Shown piece after piece: positions 9,163-18,012 of a stretch of DNA of 64,000 nucleotides. Source of the DNA: Rhodococcus opacus (GTDB taxonomy: Bacteria > Actinomycetota > Actinomycetes > Mycobacteriales > Mycobacteriaceae). The stretch is from assembly GCF_012396235.1 (NCBI RefSeq), contig NZ_JAAXPA010000001.1, positions 310,001 through 374,000 of the forward strand. Reading direction: 5' to 3'. Made by a program: the position numbers and the translations under genes. Each line of letters opens with the position of its first letter. Position 1 is the stretch's first letter. The notes under the pieces are model-generated. The model was not told the origin of the DNA. It did not search any database and saw only the letters and a program-made list of their open reading frames with translations.

Positions 9163-12144
9163 GTGTTCGCGAGCTGGGGAAGCGTCGTCTACCGGGCCCG
9201 ATTCACCGTCATCGGCATCATGGTTGCCTTGTTGCTCGGTTCGGCCGCGTACGGCCTGGGCCTCGAGAAGCATCTCAGCCAGAGCGGCTGGGACGATCCG
9301 GGCTCGGAGTCGGTCGCCGCGGCCAAGCTGGCTGACGGCACCTTCGGTCGCGACACCAACAGCGACGTCGTGGCGCTCTATACGGCGCCCGAGGGCAAGA
9401 CGATCGAAGACCCCGAGTTCCAGGCGAAGGTCGTCGAAAACCTCGAACGGCTGGCCGCGGAACACCCGGACAAGATCCTCAAGATCAACGGCGGTTACTT
9501 CAAGGTCGGCAGCGCACCGCAGCTGGCGTCCGCCGCGGACGCCGACAAGCAGCACGCGATCGAGAGCATCGCGATCGTCGGCGACAACGACACCGAGGTC
9601 ACGGCCAATTTCCGCGACGTCAAGGACGAGTTCTACATCGACGGCGTCGACGTGCAACTCGCCGGACTCCAGCCCGTGTCGGGTGCGCTCAACGACACGA
9701 TGGCCAAAGACATCAGGCGAATGGAGATCCTCGCGATCCCGGCCGTCGGCATTCTGCTGTTCTTCGTGTTCGGTGGTGTCGTCGCGGCGGCGCTGCCGCT
9801 GATCATCGGCGGCCTGACCGTGGTCGGGGCCAACGGCGTCGTCCGGTTGATCACCAACTTCACCGAGGTCAACTCGTTCGTCGCGCCCGTGGTCTCCCTC
9901 GTGGGGTTGGGTCTGGCCATCGACTACGGGTTGTTCATCGTCAGCCGGTTCCGAGAAGAGATGGCGGAGGGGTACGACACCCGCTCCGCCGTCCGCCGCA
10001 CGGTGATGACCTCGGGCCGCACCGTGGTCTTCTCGGCGACGATGATCGTCGCCAGCCTCGGCGGTCTGCTGCTGTTCCCGCAGGGCTTCCTGAAGTCCGT
10101 CGCCTACGGCGCCATCGCGACTGTCGGCCTGGCGGCGCTGACGTCGATCACGATCCTGCCCGCGATCCTCGGCATCCTCGGCAAGCGCATCGACGCCCTC
10201 AGCCTCGACCGTTTCCGTCAGACCAAGAACACCGAGGAGATCGAGGCGAGCATCTGGGGCCGGCTCACCCGCTGGGTGATGCGTAACCCGCTCAAGGTCA
10301 CCATCCCGATCGTCGTCGGTCTGCTCCTACTGATCGTGCCGCTGACGGGCATCAAGTTCGGTGGCATCAACGAGACCTACCTTCCCCCGGACAGCTCGAC
10401 CCGCGCCGCGCAGGAACAGTTCGACGAGATCTTCCCGAATCTGCGCACCGAACCGGTCAAGCTCGTCGTGTCCGACGCCGACAACAAGGCGCTCGGCCAG
10501 ATCATCAAGGAAGCCAGTGGCGCGCCGGGGCTGATCGAGCGATTCACCCCGGAGGGCGCGGCCAAGGACGGTGTGGTCGTCCTCAAGGCAGGCCTCGTCG
10601 ACCGCAACGAGTCGAAGCCGACCATCGACTATCTGCGCGCCATGGACAGTCCGGACGGCGTGCAGGTACTGGTGGGCGGCACCCCGGCGATCGAGCAGGA
10701 CAGTATCGCCGCGCTGCTCGACCACCTGCCCACGATGGTGATCTCCGTCCTCGTCCTGACGACGCTGCTGATGTTCCTGACGTTCGGTTCGCTGGTGCTG
10801 CCGATCAAGGCGGCGTTGATGAGCGCGCTGGGCCTCGGGTCCACGCTCGGCATCCTGACGTGGATCTTCATCGACGGTCACGGCTCGGAGTGGTTGAACT
10901 TCACCCCCGGCCCGATCATGTCGCCGGTGCTGGTGCTGATCATCGCGATCGTCTACGGCCTGTCCACCGACTACGAAGTGTTCCTGCTCTCGCGCATGGT
11001 CGAGGCGCGGGCGCAGGGGGCCAGTACGACGGAGTCGATCCGCATCGGCACGGCGCACACGGGCCGCATCATCACCGCGGCCGCGCTCATCCTCATCGTC
11101 GTCACGGGCGCGTTCGGGTTCTCGGAACTGGTGATGATGAAGTACATCTCCTACGGCATGATCGCCGCGCTGATCATCGACGCGACCCTCATCCGTATGT
11201 TCCTCGTGCCGGCCACGATGAAGCTCCTCGGCGACGACTGCTGGTGGGCGCCGGCGTGGATGAAGCGGATCCAGGAGAAGACGGGTCTCGGTGAGCCCAT
11301 CCTCGACAACGAGCTGATGCCCACCGACGTCCCGGAGCTCACCCCGATCGGTGCCGTCCCGCCGCAGCGCAAGCTCGCGGCGCCGCCCGCACCCCGGAAA
11401 CCGGAACCGCTCACCGAGCCGATCCCGTTGGTCACCGCACGGGCGCTGGCCGCGAAGATGTCCGAGGACGACGCGAAGGCGCGCCGGGCGCAGAACGAGG
11501 CTCGCCGGTCGGCGACCGGCCGTCCCGCTCGGGCACCGGAGGAGATCGAGGACACGCCGACCGCGGAACCGCAGACCACTGTGCTGCCGCAGCCTGCTCC
11601 GCCGCGTCCGGCCCCGACGCAGTCGCGTCCCACACCGCAGTCGCGGCCCGCACCGCAGTCGCGTCCTGCTCCGCGGCCCCGTCCGGCGGCCCCCGCCCCG
11701 GGTCCGGCCACCGAGTCGCGTCCGATCGAGAGTTGGCTCGCGGACCTCCGGTCCACGTCGGCCGCCGAACCGCGGCCGATCTCCTCACCCGCCGAACCGC
11801 GACCCAGTGCGTCGGCGCCGTCACTGCCGACCCGCTCGCCGCGCTCGGTGCCCGCACCGTACGAGCAGGAGACCCCCCAGTCGTCTCCTGCCCGCCCGGT
11901 GCCGCCGATTCCGTCGAGGCGCCGTGCCGCCGAGCCTTCGGAACCCGTGAACGGCAGCAGGCGCAGCAACGGCTCGCCCGCGAACGGAACCCCACCCAAC
12001 GGCGCCCCGACCAACGGCTCGCGTCGCCGCAGCGTCGAGGAACCGCCCGTCGATCCGGACGACGCCTCGAGCGGCAGGCACCGCGCGGACGACGGCAACG
12101 CCGTCAGCGTCAGCGAGCTCATCGCTCGGCAGAACCGGCGCTGA
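9163..12144 (+). CDS. mmpL3: MmpL3-type trehalose monomycolate transporter
   Basis: RND-superfamily inner-membrane flippase/exporter of trehalose monomycolate, needed to build the mycolic acid outer layer. The 993 residues hold two six-helix RND halves with large periplasmic loops. The proton-relay Asp-Tyr pairs are seen in LGLAIDYGLFIVSRFREE and VYGLSTDYEVFLLSRM. From about residue 720 a long Pro/Ser/Arg-rich cytosolic tail carries short QSRPxP repeats and low-complexity NG-rich stretches. GTG 9163 has TAGGAG just upstream. The last 26 bases overlap the convergent DUF2339 gene. Assignment rests on synteny as well as sequence. Confidence 0.95.
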   Translation: MFASWGSVVYRARFTVIGIMVALLLGSAAYGLGLEKHLSQSGWDDPGSESVAAAKLADGTFGRDTNSDVVALYTAPEGKTIEDPEFQAKVVENLERLAAEHPDKILKINGGYFKVGSAPQLASAADADKQHAIESIAIVGDNDTEVTANFRDVKDEFYIDGVDVQLAGLQPVSGALNDTMAKDIRRMEILAIPAVGILLFFVFGGVVAAALPLIIGGLTVVGANGVVRLITNFTEVNSFVAPVVSLVGLGLAIDYGLFIVSRFREEMAEGYDTRSAVRRTVMTSGRTVVFSATMIVASLGGLLLFPQGFLKSVAYGAIATVGLAALTSITILPAILGILGKRIDALSLDRFRQTKNTEEIEASIWGRLTRWVMRNPLKVTIPIVVGLLLLIVPLTGIKFGGINETYLPPDSSTRAAQEQFDEIFPNLRTEPVKLVVSDADNKALGQIIKEASGAPGLIERFTPEGAAKDGVVVLKAGLVDRNESKPTIDYLRAMDSPDGVQVLVGGTPAIEQDSIAALLDHLPTMVISVLVLTTLLMFLTFGSLVLPIKAALMSALGLGSTLGILTWIFIDGHGSEWLNFTPGPIMSPVLVLIIAIVYGLSTDYEVFLLSRMVEARAQGASTTESIRIGTAHTGRIITAAALILIVVTGAFGFSELVMMKYISYGMIAALIIDATLIRMFLVPATMKLLGDDCWWAPAWMKRIQEKTGLGEPILDNELMPTDVPELTPIGAVPPQRKLAAPPAPRKPEPLTEPIPLVTARALAAKMSEDDAKARRAQNEARRSATGRPARAPEEIEDTPTAEPQTTVLPQPAPPRPAPTQSRPTPQSRPAPQSRPAPRPRPAAPAPGPATESRPIESWLADLRSTSAAEPRPISSPAEPRPSASAPSLPTRSPRSVPAPYEQETPQSSPARPVPPIPSRRRAAEPSEPVNGSRRSNGSPANGTPPNGAPTNGSRRRSVEEPPVDPDDASSGRHRADDGNAVSVSELIARQNRR

Positions 12145-13990
12145 CGGAGCCGTTCGGCGTTCCCCGTCCGGCCTCCCGCTCCGCGAACTCACGCGCGTAG
12201 CGGGTGCCGGCGAGGAGTAACAGCAGACCGACCACGAGGAACGCGAGGACGCGGAACAGGCCGTCGAGGGTGGCCAGGTCGAACAGGAACAGTTTGGCCA
12301 GCGCTGCGGCGGTCAGTCCGAGCCCGACGCCGAGCGCGGTGTGCGCGTAGTCGCGGCGGGCCAGTCCGAACACCAGCGCCGCCGTCGCCGCCGCCATCCA
12401 CGCGATGGTCGCAGCGCAGTGTCCGGCGATGAATCCTGCGGACGTCCCGGTGAGCGCCGTTCCCGCGGACACCGTCGCGGTGGTGACGGCGTACAGGATC
12501 ACCAGCCCGGCGAGCACCCACCACGGCTGGGCGGTGTTGTCGCTCAGCAGCTTCAGCGTGTGCGCGTACCAGACGAACAGGAACACGGTTCCCGCCAGCA
12601 CCAGCGAGGACAGCACCGTGGTCACCCCGAGCGAGTCGAGCGCGCTGTACTCGTCGACGAGGACGAACGGCGGCGCGGTGATCACGAAGGCGAACCCGCC
12701 GACGACGGTGAACACTGCGCCGACGGCATACGCGATCCGCGACTCCGCCTGCCCGCCGATGGTGAGGAACAGTGCCGCCACCCCGAGCAGGACGAGCGGC
12801 GCGAGGTCTTCGCTCGAACCGATGAGGCAGGCCTCGAGCAGAGCGAGGGTACCCACGCCCGCGAGCGCGATCCGTGCGTGTCCCGGCAACGACCGCGCCG
12901 ACGCGAACGCGGCGAACATCGCGGCGGCCAATGCCAGCGCGATCAGCGTGGACCCGAGCCGGTCGAAGAGGTGGCCGATCACCAGCGTCGGGACGGCCGT
13001 CGTGACGATCATCGCGGTCGCAGTGACGTCACGGGAGTTGCTGCGCAACAGGATGATCGACGAGACGAGCCCGAACAGGGCGACCAGGGCGGCGGACGCG
13101 AGCAGCCAGAACCTCTCCGGTCGGTCGGACAGTCCGGAACTCGCGATCGCGATCAGCAGCGCGATCACCACCGGGCACGTCCGTGCGATCGCCAGGTACA
13201 GCCAGTCGCGACCGAGTTGCGAGGGGAAGCTGGCGACCTGGATGACGAACAGGAATCCGATGAGGGTGAGCGTGATGCCGTCGGTGAGGACGGGTGCGAG
13301 CACGGCGGCGCCGGTCACCACGAGCAGCGCGAGGGGTTGCGAACCCCACCTGACCGCCAGTGCGACACCGGCTCCCGCGATCCCGAGTGCCACGACCATG
13401 GCGAGCACCGGCAGCAACCAGTGATAGACGACCGCCACGGCCACGACGTCGAGGTAGGCGCCGGCAATACCCGTCGCCGCGAGCGCGATCCCGCCGACCC
13501 GGCCGCCGGGCCGTCCGAAGACGCGGGTACCGGTGTAAACGAGACCGGCCGAGAACAACCCGCCCGCCACGACGCGCAGTTCCGGACCGAAGAAGCCGGC
13601 CTGCGCCGCCAGCACGAGCAGCATCACGACACCGATCAGGGTGACGGCGACGCCGGCGACGGCCAGCACGCGGCTGATCACCCCGTCGCGCTGCCACCAG
13701 GGTTCGCGAGCCACCCGGGGAGGTGGCGGCGGAGCGGGACGGTACGGGACGGCCGGTGCGAGCGGCGGGGGCGGCTGGGCGACCGGGGGTCGGTACATCG
13801 GCTGCGACGCCGGCTGGGGTTGCGGCTGGGGTTGGGGTTGCGGCTGGGGCCGCGGGACGCTCGCGAGCTGCGCCTGCAGGACGGCGAGGTTCTCACCCAC
13901 GTGACGCATCTGCTGCCCGAGCGCCGAGAAGTCACCGGAGAGCTGCGCGACCAACCGGGGGTCGATCGAAGGAGTACCAGGTGTGGACAT
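12119..13990 (-). CDS. DUF2339 polytopic membrane protein
   Basis: Product of 623 residues. An N-terminal ~45-residue helical segment is followed by a (PQ)n and Pro-rich linker, then from about residue 125 a long run of hydrophobic helices (at least 14). This is the DUF2339 layout; function is unknown. ATG 13990 is preceded by AGGA. Its 3' end overlaps the 3' end of mmpL3 by 26 bases on the other strand, so the two messages are antisense at their ends. Confidence 0.85.
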   Translation of the reverse strand: MSTPGTPSIDPRLVAQLSGDFSALGQQMRHVGENLAVLQAQLASVPRPQPQPQPQPQPQPASQPMYRPPVAQPPPPLAPAVPYRPAPPPPPRVAREPWWQRDGVISRVLAVAGVAVTLIGVVMLLVLAAQAGFFGPELRVVAGGLFSAGLVYTGTRVFGRPGGRVGGIALAATGIAGAYLDVVAVAVVYHWLLPVLAMVVALGIAGAGVALAVRWGSQPLALLVVTGAAVLAPVLTDGITLTLIGFLFVIQVASFPSQLGRDWLYLAIARTCPVVIALLIAIASSGLSDRPERFWLLASAALVALFGLVSSIILLRSNSRDVTATAMIVTTAVPTLVIGHLFDRLGSTLIALALAAAMFAAFASARSLPGHARIALAGVGTLALLEACLIGSSEDLAPLVLLGVAALFLTIGGQAESRIAYAVGAVFTVVGGFAFVITAPPFVLVDEYSALDSLGVTTVLSSLVLAGTVFLFVWYAHTLKLLSDNTAQPWWVLAGLVILYAVTTATVSAGTALTGTSAGFIAGHCAATIAWMAAATAALVFGLARRDYAHTALGVGLGLTAAALAKLFLFDLATLDGLFRVLAFLVVGLLLLLAGTRYAREFAEREAGRGTPNGSVSAGSAER

Positions 13991-14056
13991 GGATCAATCG
14001 TCCTGCGGCGACGGCACCCACACATGAGTAGGCCTACTCGAGAGACCTGCGTCGTG

Positions 14057-14707
14057 CTACCCGAACATTCGGCGAATCGAGGTGCCGAAAGGGTGTTTGG
14101 CCGTCACGTTCCCGAACCTCACCTTGCCTCGCACGACGACGTGCAGCGGGCCGATGGGCGGGCCGGTCCGCACCTTGTTGGTCGCGGAACCACCTACCGT
14201 TTCCACGCCGTTGAGGTCGACCGTCGCCTCTTCCGGCACGATCAGCGAGATCGTGCTCGCATAGTCGTCGATCGTCACGTGCACCACCTGCGTGGTCATG
14301 ACGGCCCGCGTGAAGTCGAGCGTCACCGTCGACAGCCGGGTGTTCACCTCGAGGGCGGGGGGAACGTTCCAGGAGCCGGTGCGGCTGACCGACGACATCC
14401 GGCCCCGGATGACCTCGCCCGGCGGTGGCGCGGGCGACCGGTGCGCGACCGGCGGAACCGGCGGCGCCGGTCGAGACACATACGGCTGGTCGGGGTACGG
14501 CGGCGGCGTGAAGTCGGAGATCAGCTGGATTCCCGGCAGATCCACCAGCACGACGTTCAGCTCTGCCCGCGTCTTCGCGGCGAGTGCCGTGTCCATCCGT
14601 TCGGTGAACTCACCGAGCGAGAGCATCCCCTGGCCCACCGCCCGCTGCAACAATTCGCCGACGTGTTCGCGCTCCGCATCCGATACGCGTAGGTCCCGTG
14701 CCTCCAT
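14057..14707 (-). CDS. DUF1707 / LiaF-like envelope protein
   Basis: Product of 216 residues. The first ~55 form a DUF1707 domain (RVSDAEREHVGELLQRAVGQ...LSLGEFTERMDTALAAKTRAEL). A Pro-rich linker follows, and the C-terminal ~110 residues resemble the beta-helical LiaF/DUF2154 fold (NTRLSTVTLDF, TVDLNGVETVGGSATNKV). Such proteins sense envelope stress in Firmicutes. It lies directly downstream of a two-component operon on the same strand, separated by a 40-bp palindrome. TAGCCT seven bases before ATG suggests its own leaderless promoter. Confidence 0.82.
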   Translation of the reverse strand: MEARDLRVSDAEREHVGELLQRAVGQGMLSLGEFTERMDTALAAKTRAELNVVLVDLPGIQLISDFTPPPYPDQPYVSRPAPPVPPVAHRSPAPPPGEVIRGRMSSVSRTGSWNVPPALEVNTRLSTVTLDFTRAVMTTQVVHVTIDDYASTISLIVPEEATVDLNGVETVGGSATNKVRTGPPIGPLHVVVRGKVRFGNVTAKHPFGTSIRRMFG

Positions 14708-14714
14708 ACCGACC

Positions 14715-14720
14715 AGGCTA
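14715..14720 (-). promoter_or_regulatory. -10 box TAGCCT of leaderless DUF1707 gene
   Basis: Read on the minus strand, TAGCCT is followed by seven bases and then the ATG at 14707. No Shine-Dalgarno is visible. The box lies just outside palindrome copy A1. Confidence 0.45.
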
Positions 14721-14724
14721 GCGC

Positions 14725-14768
14725 CCGTGAGTACTTGTTAACCGCCCGCGGTTAACAAGTACTCACGG
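14725..14768. repeat. 40-bp palindrome, family A copy 1
   Basis: Core 14727-14766 is a perfect inverted repeat, arm GTGAGTACTTGTTAACCGC, with a CC centre; two more flanking pairs extend the arms to 21 bases. It abuts the stop of the response-regulator gene. It is one of six copies in the window, all at gene ends. Confidence 0.93.
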
Positions 14769-15437
14769 CTACTCGAGGCCCTGCTCGATGGCGTACCTGG
14801 TCAGCTCGACGCGGTTGGCCAGCTGCAGCTTGCGGAGCGTGGCCTGGACGTGGTTCTCGACGGTGCGGTGACTCAGCGACAGCTTGGTCGCGATCTGCTT
14901 GGCGCTGAGCCCTTTCGCGACGAACCGCAGAACCTCGGTCTCCCGTTCCGTGAGTTGGGGGATGGCAGGACCCTGCTCGTCGGCGGGCGCACTCGACATC
15001 CGGCGGTACTCCCCCAGCACGAGTCCGGCAAGCCCCGGTGTGAACACCGCCTGTCCGGCCGCGGTGGCCCGCACCGCGTCCAGCAGCTCCTCCACGGACG
15101 CGCTCTTCACGAGGTACCCGGACGCACCGGCCTTGACGGCGTCGAGGACGTCGTCACGCTCGGACGAGGCCGACAGCACCAGCACCCGGCTGTCCGGCGA
15201 CACCTGGAGGACGGCGGCGGTGGCCGCGGCGCCGTTTCCGTCGGGCAGTTGCATGTCCATGAGCACGACGCCGGGACGGGTCGCGGCGGCCCGACGTCCC
15301 GCCGCGGCGACGCCGTCGGCCGTGGCGACCACGGTGAACCCGGCGCCTTCGAGGTCGCGGGCCACCGCGTCCCGCCACATCGGGTGGTCGTCGACGACCA
15401 TCACGGTGATCTGCTCGCCGGTCTCCGTCTCACCCAT
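14769..15437 (-). CDS. NarL/FixJ-family response regulator
   Basis: Cytosolic DNA-binding response regulator, 222 residues. The receiver domain (1-125) shows VVDDHPMWRDA with the acidic pocket, LMDMQLPDGNG with the phospho-acceptor Asp, and YLVKS with the conserved Lys. The C-terminal LuxR-type HTH is LTERETEVLRFVAKGLSAKQIATKLSLSHRTVENHV. Its start overlaps the histidine kinase stop by eight bases, so it is the cognate partner. Its stop abuts palindrome A1. Confidence 0.94.
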   Translation of the reverse strand: MGETETGEQITVMVVDDHPMWRDAVARDLEGAGFTVVATADGVAAAGRRAAATRPGVVLMDMQLPDGNGAAATAAVLQVSPDSRVLVLSASSERDDVLDAVKAGASGYLVKSASVEELLDAVRATAAGQAVFTPGLAGLVLGEYRRMSSAPADEQGPAIPQLTERETEVLRFVAKGLSAKQIATKLSLSHRTVENHVQATLRKLQLANRVELTRYAIEQGLE

Positions 15438-16632
15438 GCGTTTCGTCTCCCTTCGGCACGCGGATCTCCCATTCGGTGCCCTGACCGGGTTCGGTGTCGA
15501 GTTCGGCGGTGCCGCCGAGCGCGCCGACGCGGCCCAGAATGGATTTCGATACTCCCATGCGGCCTTCCGCCTCCGCTTCGGCCAGCCGTCCCGGGGCGAT
15601 TCCGCTGCCGTCGTCGCGGACGCTGACGATCACCTCGTCGCCCAGATCCTCCAGCAGCACGTACGCCCGGGCGCCGGTCCCCGCGTGCAGTGCGACGTTG
15701 GACAGTGCCGTGTCGACGATCGCGACGAGTTCCGTCGCCCGGTCGCGCTCGATCGTCACCGGATCCGCCGGGGTCGACACGGACACCGTGGTGCTCGCCC
15801 GCGTGCCCAGCAACAGTCGCAGATCGATCAAGCTTCCACCCAGATCCGACGCCACACCCGCGCCCTGCTCGGAGATGAGCATGCGCAGCGCCACCTCCTG
15901 CTCGCCGGCGAGATCCGCGAGTTCGGCTGCGGGTCCCCCGATCTCGTTGCCGCGGCGGCGGACGAGCGCGAGCACCTGCAGGACGCCGTCGTGCACCTCA
16001 CGGGCGAGTCGTTCCCGTTCCTCGGTGGCGGCGGCCAACCGCACCGCCTGCTCCAGTTGGGCCTGCGCACGCCTCGCGGTGGTGGTGGCGAGCCCGAGCG
16101 CCAGCCCCACCGACACCAGCACCGGCGCCGTCGCGTCCCGCCACAGGTCGAGGTTGACCTGGTCGCGCACCACCGCGCTCACCGTCGCCATCAGCACACC
16201 GGACGCCATCCCGAGCCACGGCCCGCCGAAGACGGCGGCGGAGATCACCGCGTTGGTGACCCACAGCGTCGTCGGCAGCGTCTGATGGTGGTTGTACCAA
16301 TCATGATCGGCGACAAGGCGAGTCGACACCATCAGCGCGATGACGATCAGCTGGTCGGCGATCACCACCTGGTAGCGCGGGACCTTCCCGTGGGACAGCA
16401 GGACGGCCGAGAGTCCCGACCACACCGCCATCAGGGCGACGAGGAACCAGCTCAGCCGCTGATGGGTGTAGTACTGCACCGACACGATCTGGTAGCTGAT
16501 CGCGTACACCAGCGTGACGAGGCGGAACGCCTGCGCCGCCCGCCACAGCGGTGCGTCCGGCTGGGTGTCGAGCTCGGTCGCGGCCCGCGGCCGGTAGTGC
16601 AGGCGGGTGCGGTGCTCATTCCGGTCGGTCAT
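15430..16632 (-). CDS. Membrane sensor histidine kinase, MacS-like
   Basis: Product of 400 residues. The N-terminal ~180 residues contain five or six membrane helices with almost no extracytoplasmic domain, so it probably senses an intramembrane or envelope cue. The HisKA_3 box is ERERLAREVHDGVLQVL with the phosphorylated His. The ATP-binding domain shows ALSNVALHAG (N box) and VRDDGSGIAPG (G1). It overlaps the upstream AI-2E gene by 17 bases and the downstream regulator by eight. The architecture matches the actinobacterial MacS family. Confidence 0.9.
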   Translation of the reverse strand: MTDRNEHRTRLHYRPRAATELDTQPDAPLWRAAQAFRLVTLVYAISYQIVSVQYYTHQRLSWFLVALMAVWSGLSAVLLSHGKVPRYQVVIADQLIVIALMVSTRLVADHDWYNHHQTLPTTLWVTNAVISAAVFGGPWLGMASGVLMATVSAVVRDQVNLDLWRDATAPVLVSVGLALGLATTTARRAQAQLEQAVRLAAATEERERLAREVHDGVLQVLALVRRRGNEIGGPAAELADLAGEQEVALRMLISEQGAGVASDLGGSLIDLRLLLGTRASTTVSVSTPADPVTIERDRATELVAIVDTALSNVALHAGTGARAYVLLEDLGDEVIVSVRDDGSGIAPGRLAEAEAEGRMGVSKSILGRVGALGGTAELDTEPGQGTEWEIRVPKGDETHG

Positions 16633-17881
16633 GGGTCTGGGCGGTGTCGTCGAAGTGCGGGTCGTCGAAGTGCGGGTCGTCGAGGCGCGGGTGGGCGGGA
16701 TGCGGCGGGTGCGGGACGTCGGCCTCGGCGGGATAGAGCGGGACTGCCGGGTCGTCGACCTCGAGTGCGTCGTAGGTGGCCTCGGGATCCGCGGACATGA
16801 GCGAGCGCACCGCCGTGTTCAGCAGCGCGACGATCGGCACCGCCAGGAGGCCGCCGACGATCCCGGCGAGCACGATGCCGGTGGTGATGGCCAGCACCAC
16901 CGCGAGCGGGTGCAACCGGACCGCGCGGCCGAGCAGCAGGGGTTGCAGCACGTGGGCCTCGAGTTGCATCACCCCGATGATGATGCCGAGCACGATCAGC
17001 GCGGTGAGGAATCCCTTGGTGACGAGGGCAACCAGCACAGCGAGGAACCCGGTGAGGAACGCACCGACGATCGGGATGAACGCACCGATGAACACGAGCG
17101 ACGCCAGCGGCAGGGCGAGCGGAACTCCCAGAATCGCCAGTCCCGCGCCGATTCCGATGGCGTCCGCGGCGGCCACCGCCACCGTGGCCCGGACGTACCC
17201 GATCAGCGAGCCGAACCCCTGACTCCCCGCCAGCCGGACCCGTCGCCGCGACGCGGTGGGGACGAGGCGGGTGACGAACTCCCAGATCTGAGATCCGCCG
17301 TAGAGGAAGAAGATGAGGGTGAACAGCGTCAGCAGGGCTCCGGTGAAGATCTCGCCGACGACAGTGGCGGTGGTCAGTGCCCCACTCGTCAGCTGCTGGC
17401 GGTTGTCCTGGATGGACTTCACCACCGAGTCGCCGGCCTGCCGGATCTGATCCTCGCTGAAGTGCAACGGGCCGTCCGTGAGCCACCCCTGGATCTGTGT
17501 GACGCTCGCCTCGAATTGTTCGGTCAGGCCGGGAAGACCTTCGATGAACTGCTCGACGACGAACGTCATGATCCCGGCGACGATGCCGATCGAACCGATG
17601 AGGACGACCAGGACGGCAGCCGACCGCGGCACGCCCTTGCCCTGCAACCAGTCGACGAGCGGCACCAGCAGCGCCGACGAGAGCAGCGCCAGGCCCACCG
17701 GAATGAGGACGGTGTCGAGCCTGGTCACGATGTATCCGAGGGTCAGCAGGCCCGCGAAGATGACGAGGAGCCGCCACGTCCATTCGGCCGCCACCCGCAC
17801 CACCGGGTGCACGGACGCCGAGGGGTGACCCCCGCCCTGTGTTACCGCGGCAGTGTCCGAGCGTTGCTCGTTCGCGTTCAC
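16616..17881 (-). CDS. AI-2E family membrane permease (Rv0205-like)
   Basis: Product of 421 residues with seven to eight membrane helices in the characteristic AI-2E/PerM layout (LLVIFAGLLTLGYIVTRLDTVLIPVGLALL; SLVFIGAFIPIVGAFLTGFLAVLVAL). The C-terminal tail has short DDPHFDD repeats. The family includes exporters and Na+/H+ antiporter-like members; the substrate here is unknown. M. tuberculosis Rv0205, beside mmpL3, is the syntenic equivalent. GTG 17881 is chosen because TACGCT lies six bases upstream; an ATG at 17947 would add a non-conserved extension. First gene of the permease-kinase-regulator operon. Confidence 0.88.
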   Translation of the reverse strand: MNANEQRSDTAAVTQGGGHPSASVHPVVRVAAEWTWRLLVIFAGLLTLGYIVTRLDTVLIPVGLALLSSALLVPLVDWLQGKGVPRSAAVLVVLIGSIGIVAGIMTFVVEQFIEGLPGLTEQFEASVTQIQGWLTDGPLHFSEDQIRQAGDSVVKSIQDNRQQLTSGALTTATVVGEIFTGALLTLFTLIFFLYGGSQIWEFVTRLVPTASRRRVRLAGSQGFGSLIGYVRATVAVAAADAIGIGAGLAILGVPLALPLASLVFIGAFIPIVGAFLTGFLAVLVALVTKGFLTALIVLGIIIGVMQLEAHVLQPLLLGRAVRLHPLAVVLAITTGIVLAGIVGGLLAVPIVALLNTAVRSLMSADPEATYDALEVDDPAVPLYPAEADVPHPPHPAHPRLDDPHFDDPHFDDTAQTHDRPE

Positions 17882-17887
17882 GTGCGG

Positions 17888-17893
17888 AGCGTA
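17888..17893 (-). promoter_or_regulatory. -10 box TACGCT of leaderless AI-2E operon
   Basis: On the minus strand TACGCT precedes GTG 17881 by six bases, placing the transcription start on the start codon. Confidence 0.5.
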
Positions 17894-17999
17894 TCGAGGT
17901 TCGGACAGTGCCGGGCGATTCGCGTGCGAAACACGCGCGCAGGGCACGCATATGCGCCTTTTAGGGGACGTGTCCTACGCCACCCGGTACACCCCCCGC

Positions 18000-18005
18000 T
18001 AAATT
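18000..18005 (+). promoter_or_regulatory. -10 box TAAATT of leaderless cyclase gene
   Basis: TAAATT is followed by seven bases and GTG 18013. The box also overlaps a TTG that could be read as a start three codons earlier. Confidence 0.45.
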
Positions 18006-18012
18006 GAACGGC

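Noticed and set aside
11560..12144. mmpL3 C-terminal tail as a separate gene or frameshift
   Set aside because: The frame is continuous; long low-complexity cytosolic tails are normal for MmpL3 proteins.
12341..14692. Very long open frame (783 codons) antisense to the DUF2339 and DUF1707 genes
   Set aside because: Arg/Asp/Gly-rich composition with no domain; it mirrors two well-supported genes on the other strand and is a usual by-product of high GC third positions.
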